Shown here piece after piece: positions 44,959 through 55,180 of a stretch of DNA of 64,000 nt. The position numbers were made by a program, and so were the translations under genes. Within the stretch, counting starts at the first letter, position 1; each line of letters begins with the position of its first letter. Source of the DNA: Pseudozyma flocculosa PF-1 (Eukaryota > Basidiomycota > Ustilaginomycetes > Ustilaginales > Ustilaginaceae); assembly GCF_000417875.1 (NCBI RefSeq), contig NW_006920890.1, positions 297,789 through 361,788 of the forward strand. Reading direction: 5' to 3'. Under the pieces are notes generated by a model. That model saw nothing but the letters and a program-made list of their open reading frames with translations. It searched no databases and had not been told where the DNA came from.

Positions 44959-45558
44959 TCGCTCAGCCCTTGCTCCTTCTCCTGCCAGCCCGGCCCTCCT
45001 CTCCCACGCTCGCTCCCTCGTCATCCCTCGTGCACCGCTCCATGGTCACCCGTCTTCCTTGCATCCCTCTCCAGCATCGTCGTCGCGTTCTGTCGGGCTG
45101 GGCTTGGCCCATCTTGGCTCCCCACCATCCATCTCCAGGTCCATTGTCACGTCACTGTCACGGTCTCTCTCATCTCTTCCTGTCGTCGCTGCTCCTTCTA
45201 GCCCTCTTCCCTGCGCAGCCAACCTTCGTCTTCGGCGCCATGCTTGCCCCCCTCCCCCTTTTCCACCTTTTCCTTCGACCCGCTCGTCCCTTTGCCTCTC
45301 GCCCCTTTTGCACAGTTCGGAGCTAGCCGGTCCATGCTTCCGAGTCGCGGCGATGACGGCCTAGGTACACGAGCGGTGGCCGTGGTAGAAATCCTAACGC
45401 TTACTTGACGGTTCCCGGACATGGCGCTGCTCCGGTGCGACCTGGATGGCCCTCTGCGTCCTTCGTTGGATGTGCGATCGACTGTCCCATTTCAGCTCGG
45501 GTCGAGCCGGATCGGGTCGCGGCGGCTAGGGGTCTACGTGGCTCGAGCGAGGAACGGC
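44959..45558. other. 3' intergenic region
   Basis: This is 600 nt between the convergent ends of the coiled-coil gene and the forkhead gene. It is pyrimidine-rich on the left half. I see no gene, RNA or repeat in it. Confidence 0.4.
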
Positions 45559-46641
45559 TCAAGAGGTCCCACGTCTCCTGCTCACGATGCTGGCACTTGG
45601 CGCCCTCGTCGGGATGGGGTGCGAGAGGAAATGATCGCTCATGCTCCTCCTTGGCCGTTTGGGATGCAGCTCGGTGTACGACTGAATCGAGAGGGACGCG
45701 AGCGGAGGTAGGATGCGCGTCTCTTGGCCCCGGTCGCCCTCCACGGCCAGTGCAGAGCGTGCATGCTCCGCTCCGACCTCGTGGCTCGCCCCATCGCCGC
45801 CCCCCGCGCCGACGTCCCGGCGCTGGAACCGATCGATCCAGGCACCCTGTAGCAACAGCCCTCTCGCGGCCCTGGGATCGTCGCTCGCGTCGAACTCGCC
45901 CTCGGGTCGCCCTCTTGCTCCGCCAGAGTCGTACCTGTAGGGATGCGCCCGAGAGAGAGGGCTGCAGGACCCGGTGCGTGATCGCCACAACGATTCGGGC
46001 GTCGATGGCTGCTGCTGCGGATGCTGGTGAGGGCCGACGGGCGAGAGCTGCAGCGTCAACGTCGACGCAGACGGCGGAGACGACGCGAGAGAGTGATGGG
46101 CCGACAGCTGCGGCCTTCTCCGGCGCGAGAGGACGACGTCCTGCTCGACCTGGGCATCAAACGTCCAGTAGTGGCCCTTGCCCGGCGCATTGACCTCGCG
46201 GTTGAGCTTGACAAAGTATCGCTGCGTGCTGAGGTTGTGCCGCAGCGTGTTCTGCAGCGTGCACGCGTTGCATGGCGGCGGGAAACAAGGGTAGGGGCCA
46301 AAAAGAGAGCCACAACACGGCGGAGAGACGAACGTTGAGCGTCGCGTGCAGACAGAGTCACGGCTCGCAGGCCTCCCGAGGCTCACCTTCCAGCTGTCCG
46401 TCGTCCCGACGCTGGCAAAGTAGGGGAACTTGGAGCTGCACTCGGCGTAGAGCTGCGAAAGCGTAAGGCGGCGCTGCGGCGACTTGAGGATGGCGATCTT
46501 GATGATCTCGGTGTAGGGGTAGGGCGGTCGCTGGTGCGGCGATCCGGGGAGCATGCGCGTCCATTCCTCGATGTAAAAGCGGCGGGCGTTTGAGGCGGCC
46601 CAGCCGGGCGCGGCGTACATGGCCTCCAGCGCAGCTTCCAT
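45559..46641 (-). CDS. Forkhead (winged-helix) transcription factor
   Basis: There are two exons, 46641–46387 and 46251–45559 (315 aa). The forkhead domain starts at about residue 40: RPPYPYTEIIKIAILKSPQR (helix 1), LTLSQLYAECSSKFPYF (helix 2), then SWK at the exon end and NTLRHNLSTQRYFVKLNRE (recognition helix 3), followed by the wing GKGHYWTFD. The rest is Ser/Pro/Gln/Arg-rich. The 135-nt intron sits exactly in front of helix 3, is a multiple of three and has no stop in frame. Retention would place 45 residues inside the domain and should abolish DNA binding. The start at 46641 is the first ATG before the domain. A long spacer separates it from the divergent HEI10-like gene. Confidence 0.85.
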   Translation of the reverse strand: MEAALEAMYAAPGWAASNARRFYIEEWTRMLPGSPHQRPPYPYTEIIKIAILKSPQRRLTLSQLYAECSSKFPYFASVGTTDSWKVSLGRPASRDSVCTRRSTFVSPPCCGSLFGPYPCFPPPCNACTLQNTLRHNLSTQRYFVKLNREVNAPGKGHYWTFDAQVEQDVVLSRRRRPQLSAHHSLASSPPSASTLTLQLSPVGPHQHPQQQPSTPESLWRSRTGSCSPLSRAHPYRYDSGGARGRPEGEFDASDDPRAARGLLLQGAWIDRFQRRDVGAGGGDGASHEVGAEHARSALAVEGDRGQETRILPPLASLSIQSYTELHPKRPRRSMSDHFLSHPIPTRAPSASIVSRRRGTS

Positions 46642-49456
46642 GGCGGTTGGATTGAGCGGGGGTTCGAGCGTTTTACGAGGCGATGCGCGTGTGGCAGCCG
46701 ATTGAGGCCGAGTTCCGATAGGGTCGTGTTTGTTGCTAGGCCTCGTGCGGGGCCTCTGTCTGGGCGACGGAGTCGGGTCGAGGGTATTGCGGAAACGCGT
46801 AGCGATGGATGCGAACGTTGATTGGACGACAAAAGGCGAGGATGGGAGGGGACCACCAAAGGAGACGATGCTGAGAGATTGGTGGCGAGGGAGCGACAAT
46901 GGAACCGAGTTGCGTACGTGGTATATGTATGCTGGTGGGCAGGCAGGGAGGTGCGCTGCTCCGGTCGAGGCAGTAGGCTTGCGGTAAGAGGGTCTTTGGG
47001 GCGGGCGTCGAGCGCTGTGTGCGCATGCCCGGGCTAGACACCAGCACGCGACAGAGGGGCCGAGAGGTGGGACGAGGGCAGCCAGAGCAGCGAGGCATCG
47101 GAATGGGCCGGTGGGGACGAGACGACGACCAAGGATGAGGCCGACGGTGCTGACCGCTGCCGTCGTCCCAGGTGAAAGTGATGAAGGCACGCAGCGTTGC
47201 GCCATCGCCACGCCTCCGGCCGCATCGCTCTGCCTGGCTCCCTAGACCCACGCACGCACGTACAGGCCGGGGCCGGCAAAGAGATGGGTGCGGGTTCAGA
47301 CCCTGCGCCTAGCCTCTTTGCGCTTCGGCCCGTTCCGTCGCAGTTGGTGTACACTAGTGTCTACGCCTGCCTCCCTTGCCTGGTGGAGCTTTGCTGAGCC
47401 GCTGCTATCTTGTTCGCCGCATCGGAAGACCGCACCTCGGGCGAATCCCGGTCGTCGGCAAGTCCGATCCGGGTCTGGTTTCCGTTTGTTAGCAGAGGAG
47501 ACGCCGGACACACCGCAGGCCCTCTCCTTGGTCGCCGCAGTGGCCGAAGACCGCCTGGATGGCATCGGAGAAGGAAACGCGGATCGGACGGTCGGCGATA
47601 TTACCAGAGCGTGAGGGAGCGGCGGGGGGCAGCGGCTCGGATCCCTTCTGTACCGGCATTGGAGACGCCATTAGCCTGACTTTCTGCCCTGGACCTGGCT
47701 ACGTGCGGGCAAACCAGCGGGAACCAGCTTCCGTGCACGAGTTTGGCGCAGCTCCAAACAAAAGAGGCCGATAGAGACTGCTGCTCTGTCTGACGCGGGA
47801 TGCAGATGAGCGGGGGCGAGGCAAGATTATTATTTGGCGGGAACTGATCCCGGTGCCTCGATCCATGCGCCGAAACCAGCAACATATGTAACGACGTTCT
47901 TGCATGGTCGGACCGGGAAAGTCGAGCGTGACCCATGGCCCTGCCCAGCTTCCCCTGCAAGCCAGGGAGGCGGGCAACAAGCAGGCCGAGGACCGACTCG
48001 AGGTGCGGCATAGTGAACGGAGCGGTGCGGTGCGGTGCGGCGCGGTGCGGTGAGCTGCGGCGAGGTTTGTTCTCGTCCTGGATTGGGAAACAGATCAAGG
48101 TTTGGCTGAGAGCCACTTGTTGCTGCTGCAGCTTAGCCCCCGCCAGGCCCCCTTGAGCTAACCTTCCACCCCCTTTTGTTTGCTGCTGCTGGAGCGTGAA
48201 GCTGCTGATAACTACCGCTGCGCCGTACGCCAGGCCGCTCCGAAGTGGGGGCACAGTACCGAGCCGGATATGCAGCGTGTTTGTGGACGTGCAGGCAGCT
48301 CTCTCAGGGCGGAGTAACTACACGACAAAGGGCCCGCTGATCCTGAAACGATGCCCGCTGTGTGTACCACGTCCTGTCTGCGAGCCCGGGCCTCCCTTTT
48401 GCCTCGCACGTCACAGCTCGCGACCGAGATGGGGCCGAGACCAAAATGTGATGTGTCGAGACGAGGCAACCAGGCGCCGTGTTCCGGGCTACTGCAGCTC
48501 TCACTAGAGCGACATGATGGCCATGATCCTTGTCCCGCGTCGGCATGTCCGAGCGCAGACGCCATCGATCCGCGTTCTAGCGCCAGCCTAGCAAATATGT
48601 ATGGCGGTGGCTGGGTGATTATAGCACATCCAACCCTGTCGCGCTACCTGATCGGATATGCCGACCCAGTTGAGTCTCTCGAGGTTTCCGCAAGGCAGTG
48701 TCGCATTTCTCCATCTGACGAGCTCAAAGAACCTTCCTGATGAACATTCATTCCCTTGCGATTCAGCCTAGCTGTGTGCCTCCCCCGTCACCAAGCGCCA
48801 GGGGTCGAAAGGAGCGATGCGTATGTCGTTGCCTGCGCGTGGCAAAGCCCGCCTGCTTCTGTGTACCACTCTCGCCGGCTCCGACAAGTCTAGGTGCATC
48901 CTGGCTACAAAGTCAGGAAAAAGCGGCTAGCGGCCCAACAACACTGCTAACCTCTTCCGTGCGGCGGCTCTCATTGTGCCGCACAGACACGCCAAGCCGC
49001 GGTCAAACCAAAGCAGATCGAGGCGTAGCCCCATCGTTGGCCGAGGAGCGAGCCGCTGACGATGCGCGGCTCCGTTGTCTTGAAAGGTATCTGGCTAGCC
49101 GTATGGCTGTCTGGGGAAACTATTGGTACACGTACGTATAACGCCCCCTCGACGTCGGCCTCGCCGACTCGCACCTGGGCTGGCGAACACAAAGGCGGAC
49201 TCGCGGGGCCCCTTGCCCGCCCCAACCAGCTTCAACCCGTGGATCGGCTCAACAGCACAGCTAGGCGTCCTCGCCTCTTTGAGCATACCGTGCAGACCCT
49301 TCGACTGCCACGGCGAGGCTCCGTCCTGTCCTTTTCCCCTCCACCCCTGCCCTTTTGCTTCTCGACAAACCCACCTGGTCGACTGCCCGGCACGTCAGAC
49401 CAGTCGCACCCGCCTGGCGTTCCATCGCCGTCGATCGCTGGACGACATCTCAAACA
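46642..49456. other. Long divergent intergenic region, forkhead / HEI10-like
   Basis: These 2.8 kb have no supported gene. The GCGGT pentamer run (48022–48052) is the only clear structure. Frames on both strands reach about 220 codons but have no recognisable domain and no preferred codon pattern. Confidence 0.45.
48022..48052. repeat. GCGGT pentanucleotide repeat
   Basis: Six consecutive units of GCGGT/GCGGC occur in a non-coding spacer. Confidence 0.8.
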
Positions 49457-52232
49457 ATGGACGAGACGACTCTCCATTGCAACTGTAAGCTGAACCGGCC
49501 AAGTGCCTAGAGGTCCCATTCTTGTTTCGACGTCTCCGCCGCGGCTGCTGATCGACTCGACGGGCCCAACGATATTCCCAGCTGACCGGGCCGGCAATCG
49601 TCGTGCGTCTTTCCCTCCATTTTACTGAAGGGCTCAAGTGCCGCAAGTCGCTGCATCTCGAAGGTCGGTCAATGCGGACATCCACCAGTCGGAGCATCCG
49701 CTTCCAGGTGGCAAAAGACGTGGCAGCCCCCAGTCTCTGATGCCTTTTCTCACTGTGCCGCTGCGTCCCAGGCAAAGCCGTCGTCACGACGTGTTCCCGT
49801 GAGTGCTACGCGCGGCAATGCAGCAATGTGGCGGAAGCGCTGGCGCCCGCTGACTGAAAGGCTTCCCCTGCATCTTCCTCTCGTCTGCGCGTTACGCATT
49901 CATGGCTGCGCCTTGGAAGATATCTTCTGCGGTGGGTCGATTGATCTCGGTGCCTCCCAGGTGGGCGCGACCATGCAAGTCGGTTCCCGAGCCACTGACT
50001 CGTCTCTTGGACCGTTGCAACCAGCAGTCTCGTGCGCCAACGAGCTCTTCACCATCGAGCGCGCCTGTCCCGCTTGTGAAGCCGTGCTGGACCGGCCCGA
50101 CGATGTCGTCGTCAGCTCACTCAACCCTTCCGCAGACTACCGGTCCGTGAGTGGCCCCACCTCGGCGTCCGTGTTCGCCATCAGCGATGCACAAGACCGA
50201 TCGGCTCCCAAGCTGGACACCCGGATCTGGGCCGACACTAACCGAGTTGAGACCTCTGCCGGCGATATTGACCAGTCCGTCTTGGCCGGACTTGCGCCGG
50301 CCATCGTCATGGAGATTGCCGCGCGCAGTCTGCAGTTCTGGCAGTATCAGGTGAGGCTCTCTGCTCTCGCGGAGGTTGAGCGGCATGGAGAGCTTGGACT
50401 CAGCCTGCTCAAGGCTCATTGACGCCGCGCGCATCTTCTCCATCATTGTACCTGGCAGTGCTCCCAAGAGGTGAGCAAGAATCCGACCAGGATGGGCTTT
50501 CGACCACGCTCGTGCTAGGACTGGCGCAGATGCCCCAGCCCAGAGCACGCTTCCGTCCATTTCGCCCAATGTCTCCGCCTCTGACCCTCGCACGTTTCTC
50601 GACCGTCGGCCCGTTCGCCAGGCAGCGTTCCAGGCGATGATCCTAAGGAACGCTCAGGAGAAGAATGCGGTCCTCGAGCAGCGTCTGCAAGGGTAGGTGG
50701 ATGGCGGCCCATGCACGGTATGGCGGAGTGCCGACCTCACCATTGGACCTTCTGGTTGAGCATGTGCTTCGCTTCACTGTCGATCTGCCCCTCTTTGATG
50801 ATAGGCTTGTCAACGAAGGCAGGTTTTGCCTCTCTGCCGAGCCGGAGATGCAGCTCGAATGGCTGACGACAGCCATGCAAACGTCGCGACGACCGCCGCT
50901 CAACAGCCAACGCCGAAGTCGAAAGGGCACAGGACCGGGTCCGACGTAAGCCCTCGATACCATGCGCGCCTGCCGTCCGACGATCTCACCACTGACGAGC
51001 CGGTCACCGCGGCGAATCCGTGGCCATTCGCACAGGTCTGGAGGAGGGTGAGAGCATGTCGACTTCGGCGGTGGCCAGCACCGAGGCCGACATCCCTTGT
51101 TCGTTCCCTCACGCCCCGCACATCTCTCCTTCCATCCGTGGCGCTCCCGACAGAGTTGCGATACGAAAGAGTCAAGACGCAGCAGCTGCAAGAGGCGGTC
51201 CGCGATACGCAACGAGACTATAGCAAGCTCAAGGTGAAGACCGCGCAAGGGCGGCCGATCGTCGAGGGCGAGATGCCCGCGATGGAGCCACGGGCGTCAT
51301 CGCCGACTGACCAGATCCCCTCATGAGCCGCTTCGACCCCAGGCGCAACACGATCAGCTGCTTGGGACCGCTGCAGCCGCTGGTTCCGCCAACATCGCAC
51401 CCGGCGCAGACGACTGCGACATGGCGAGACACCGCACGGGATCGGCGGGGCCTGGACCTGAACGCAGCTTCGCGTCTAAGGTAAGGCCATCTGCCGTCGT
51501 CCGCCGCCCTCGGATCGTCCAGGCATCGGCCAGCCCCAGCTGACAGCATCCATCGGCCGCCGTCGCGATGGTGCAGGCCAACTTCGGCGACATCAAGGGG
51601 CTGAAGCCGGAGCCCTTCTGGCAGAGGTCGGGATGGGAAGCAAGCCTGCCAGCGCTGCGAAAGGAGCCGACCCCGGCAAAGGGATCCAAAGCCGGAGCGT
51701 CGGCCAATTTGCGAGCGAGCGCAACGGTGGGTGATGGCCGCGATGATGGCAATGCAGCGGGCGTTCCCCTCAGACCCGCCAGGCCGGACCTGACCCTCCT
51801 CTGATCGCCCCGACGCTCTGCGGCGCCGTTTCGAAGCAGACGTCGCCGATGGGTCTGCACAACCACAGCATCTTGCAGGCCCCGCGACACGCTGGCAGTC
51901 CCAGTCATCCTCCGCCGTCGCAGCAGCAGCAGCAGCAGCACGACGAATACGGCGGCGTCGCCACGCACCAGCATCGTCATCACCACCATCGCCATCATCG
52001 ACACCGCCATGGATCCAAGCCTCCGACCGTGCCGCCACAAGACGCGCCGAAGCGCGAGTCAGGACGCGAGGCCTCGAGGCCCAGGCAGGAGTTCCTCTCG
52101 GCGGTCACGGGTGGGTGGACGGCGCGTTTGGTGCGAGCACGGGATCGACGGCGTGCGCTGACGCGGCCGCATCCGCGTGCTCTCTCCCTGCCAGCCAACG
52201 GCAACGCCTTTCGCTATGCGACGGCGCATTGA
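49457..52232 (+). CDS. HEI10/CCNB1IP1-like meiotic RING E3 ligase
   Basis: HEI10 proteins are RING E3 (SUMO/ubiquitin) ligases that load on meiotic chromosomes and mark crossover sites. The exons I read are 49457–49484, 49631–49663, 49772–49798, 49920–49931, 50028–50146, 50276–50350, 50459–50470, 50622–50692, 50805–50818, 50907–50945, 51154–51233, 51343–51480, 51577–51726 and 51840–52232 (396 aa, all in phase). The joined N-terminus forms a C3HC4 RING with C8, C13, C28, H30, C33, C36, C47 and C50 (LHCNWLKCRKSL, TTCSHIFC, ACPAC). Family signatures follow: DDVVVSSLNPSADYRS, SVLAGLAPAIVMEIAARSLQ plus FWQYQ, and a coiled coil (ANAEVERAQDRVRQLRYERV). Exon 9 ends in a GC donor. The last exon is Gln/His-rich and its 3' end is uncertain. 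Confidence 0.75.
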
Positions 52233-52363
52233 CCCTTTTGCAAGACGAGCAGAGGTTGGGCCATGGCACCCGCGCGGCCACGGCGGACCTTTGGGTCGCG
52301 TTCTGCCGAGTCGACCCTGTGCGCCTCGAATTCGCACCCGTTCTGATCAATGCACACTGCTCG

Positions 52364-53682
52364 CTAGTTGACAATCTCCCAGGCGAGCTTCTTGCCGGCC
52401 CAGAAGGGGACGACCTGGACTTTGTCCGTGTCGCCGTCGCCCATCGCCTGGCACTTGGGGTGGACGTAGACGGGCGGGACTACGTTGGACGGCGCCTGTG
52501 TCCTGCGGAGCTTGATGGTGCCCTTGGCGAGCTGGTCGGGCTGGTCGTAGCCGTAGAACTTGCGGCCGTTGAGGCTGACGTAGTTTGCCAGCTGGTCCAG
52601 GGCGCCGAAGCTCTCGAGCAGCGTGGCGCAAAGCGGGACGAGGATGGGCGACGTGTAGACGCCGGCAGCGCAGCCGCACGCGATGACGCCCGTGGGCTCG
52701 AGGTCGTCGCCGGATGCCGCCGGACGCACGCCGGGAGCGCCGTGGGTGACGGCCGAGGGGTACTTGTTGGCGAGGGGGTGCGGCGCCGAGTCCGAGCCGA
52801 GGAAGAAGCGCGGGTGGCCTGCGGGTCGAAGGCGGGGGCACGGCACGGCAGCGTCAGCGTCAGCGTCAGCGGGGTCGTTTTCGAGGCCGGCGAGGGGCGC
52901 GCCGACGCTGGGCGCGCCGACGATGGGCGCGAAAATGATGAGCACGCCGCCGCTCTGGGCGCCCACTCACCGGAGCGGATGACGTCGCGGAGGGCCTGCC
53001 TGTCGCTGGGGAGCTTTGCGACGGGCTTGCAAAAGTTGAGGGGCTTGCCGGCCCAGTCGTCGACGACGAGCTGGAGGTGGTGCGGGGTGATTGTGCATCC
53101 GACCGTGTCGCCGCAGGCCTTGACGGCCTCGACGGCCTTTGCGGTGGTGGCGTGCTCGAGGACGATGCGGAGGTTGGGGAAGCGGTTGTGGATCTTGTGG
53201 AGGTGTGCGAGGAACTCATGCTCTGCGTTCATGACGCAGATGCCGCGGTCGATGTCGCTGGGCAGCTCGCCGTGGAGGTTGAGGACGAGGTTGCAGCGCT
53301 CCATTTCCTCGAAGATGGGGTAGTAGGTCTCGTAGTCCTCGATGCCGCCGTCCGAGTTGGTCGTGACGCCGCGCGGATACGACTTGACGCCGCGGACGAT
53401 GCCCGCCGCTGCGGCCTTGCGGATCTCCTCTGGGGTGAGGGAAGGGCTGAGGTAGAGCGTGGCGAGGAAGTGGGTCGAGGGCGAGAGCTTGTGCAGCTGC
53501 GAGATGTACGACTCGGCGTCGGCGGCCGTCGTCAGCGGCGGGACGAGGTTGGGCATGACATAGGCCAGCGAGATGCCGCCCTCGCCGACGTGGGGCGTCA
53601 CGAGCTCCGACATGGCACCCTGCCGCAGGTGGACGTGGAAGTCGGCGGGCGAGGGTATCGTCAGCTCGTCGGGCGCGCTCAT
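52364..53682 (-). CDS. URA4: Dihydroorotase
   Basis: This enzyme cyclises N-carbamoyl-aspartate to dihydroorotate, the third step of pyrimidine synthesis. There are two exons, 53682–52971 and 52818–52364 (388 aa, typical of class II enzymes). The zinc and active-site residues are visible: H16 and H18 in DFHVHLRQG, carboxylated K100 in RGVKSYPRG, H137 in LNLHGE, H177 in LEHATT and D247 in FLGSDSAPH. The intron (52970–52819) interrupts RSG|HPRFF. The ATG at 53682 starts MSAPDELTIPSPADFHVHLR, the expected N-terminus, although the frame is open further upstream. The 3' end lies 131 nt from the HEI10-like stop, tail to tail. Confidence 0.95.
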
Positions 53683-54100
53683 GGTCGTCGTCGTCGTTGT
53701 CGTGGCGGTAGGAGGGGGAGGTGGGGGAGATGGGAAGAAGTGAGGGGTGGTGGGCCACGGCAGCGGGGAAGAGGTGTCGAGGAAGAAGAGGTCGGGAAGA
53801 AGAGCGCGCCGGGGGGGGGGACAGAGAAAAAGCGAGCCCTGCCTTGCCCCGCCTTGACTCGACTGCAGTCCGGGCGACTCTGCGGAAAAAAGTGCGGGGT
53901 CGTGGGCTGGCCATGGTCGGGCAGCTCCACACATCCGTCCGTCCGCATGCGCCGCATCGCTCAGGGTCAGGGCCAGTCATCGCACTCGACTCGACTCGAC
54001 TCGACTCGACCGCCATCGTCCTGGTCCACAATCAACACAACTGGATTCGATCAACGCAGGCAGTCGAGACATGACATCTACACGGGCCCACGCCACTGCG
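53683..54100. other. Intergenic region URA4 / FUN14 protein
   Basis: These 418 nt form the upstream region of URA4 and the downstream region of the FUN14-family gene. They contain a C-rich run (about 53810–53820 on the minus strand) and a TCGAC pentamer array (53983–54010). Confidence 0.45.
53983..54010. repeat. TCGAC pentanucleotide repeat
   Basis: Five or more perfect units lie about 300 nt upstream of the URA4 start codon. Confidence 0.85.
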
Positions 54101-55180
54101 CTAACCCAGGCGCAGGCCGAGGAGCAGACCGGCCATGAACGTGGCGCGGGGCTGGAAGTCGGCCATGAGAAAGTGCGTGGTACGGTTCCAGAGGCGCTGC
54201 GCCGTGCTGCCAGCGTAGCCCGTCGCAGACGAGCTGCCGGCCTCGCCGCCCGCAGCGCCGTTGACCAGCCGGTCGTATCGGTTGCCGATCGCCGACCAGT
54301 TGACGCTCACCAGGCGCTGCGTGTTGAGGTACTGGAGCAGGATGTAGACGCCGCCCAGCAGGAACGCAATCGCCTTGGCGCCCTTCTTGATAAAGATGCC
54401 AGCGCACAGGCCGCTGCGCGGAGGCGAGTTGGTAGAGGCCAGAGGCAAGTAGGGACGGTCAGCATGGCTGGGGGAACAGGCAGCCGGGCGGCGGCGCGGA
54501 CGCCAACTCACCAGACGGTGCCAAACGAGAGCTGGTAGACGTTGACGCTGCTCTTGGGCTCCTCCTGGAGGATGGGGCCGTTGGCGTTGCCCACGCCGGG
54601 CTGCGGCTGCGCATAGGGTCTCGCCGACTCTGCGGCGCGGTGCAAGGACCGGGACCATGGAAGGAGCAGGGCCGTGCAAGTAGCGGAGAGAGGGGATATC
54701 AGTCGGCGGTCCAAGGGACGGCACAACCGGCAGGCCCACGGCGAGCCTCGGCGTCTACGCACCACAGTGCACCTTCTGACCGGCAAACGACGAGAGGCCG
54801 ACGGCGGCGACGATGGATCCGCCGACGACGAGGCCGAGGCGGGACTGGGACGCGGGCGCCACGCGGGTCCTGGCGACGGCCTGCGGGGCGGGCTTCTGGA
54901 AGGCCTTGGGGAGGACGCGCTTGCCGTAGTAGGTGCGCAGCTGGGCCGGCCTGATGCCGAGGCCCATGCGCGACGCAGACGAGGCCAGCGGGTTCTGCGC
55001 ACGAGCAGAGGTTGTAATGTGGATGGACGGGTGGATGGAGAGAGAGAGGTAAGCGATGGCTGGCGTCGGTGCGTCACGGCATGCACGGTCCCCGCGCGGC
55101 GCGGCGCGGCGCGTCGCGGCGCTGCTCACCAGGCCACCGCCGGCATGCAGGGCGGGTCGGAAGATGGAGAAGGATGCCAT
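54101..55180 (-). CDS. FUN14-domain mitochondrial membrane protein
   Basis: FUN14 proteins are small outer-mitochondrial-membrane proteins; animal FUNDC1 is a mitophagy receptor. There are four exons, 55180–55130, 54994–54763, 54629–54512 and 54413–54101 (237 aa, consistent phases). The N-terminus is basic and hydroxylated (MASFSIFRPALHAGGGL, then RTYYGKRVLPKAFQ), consistent with mitochondrial targeting. A first membrane segment follows (LGLVVGGSIVAAVGLSSFAG). The FUN14 core comes after: VYQLSFGTVCGLCAGIFIKK, then AIAFLLGGVYILLQYL with SVNWSAIGNRYD. A C-terminal hydrophobic helix ends the protein (FMAGLLLGLRLG). No LIR-type autophagy motif is obvious, so a mitophagy role cannot be claimed. 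Intron 1 contains a GGCGC pentamer run. Confidence 0.85.
55094..55122. repeat. GGCGC pentanucleotide repeat in an intron
   Basis: About five GGCGC-like units with one mismatch lie in intron 1 of the FUN14-family gene, close to its splice donor (55129–55124). Confidence 0.7.

Noticed and set aside
47601..48254. A 217-codon minus-strand frame in the forkhead–HEI10 spacer
   Set aside because: It has no recognisable domain and atypical codon use, it overlaps a pentamer repeat, and comparable frames occur on the other strand.
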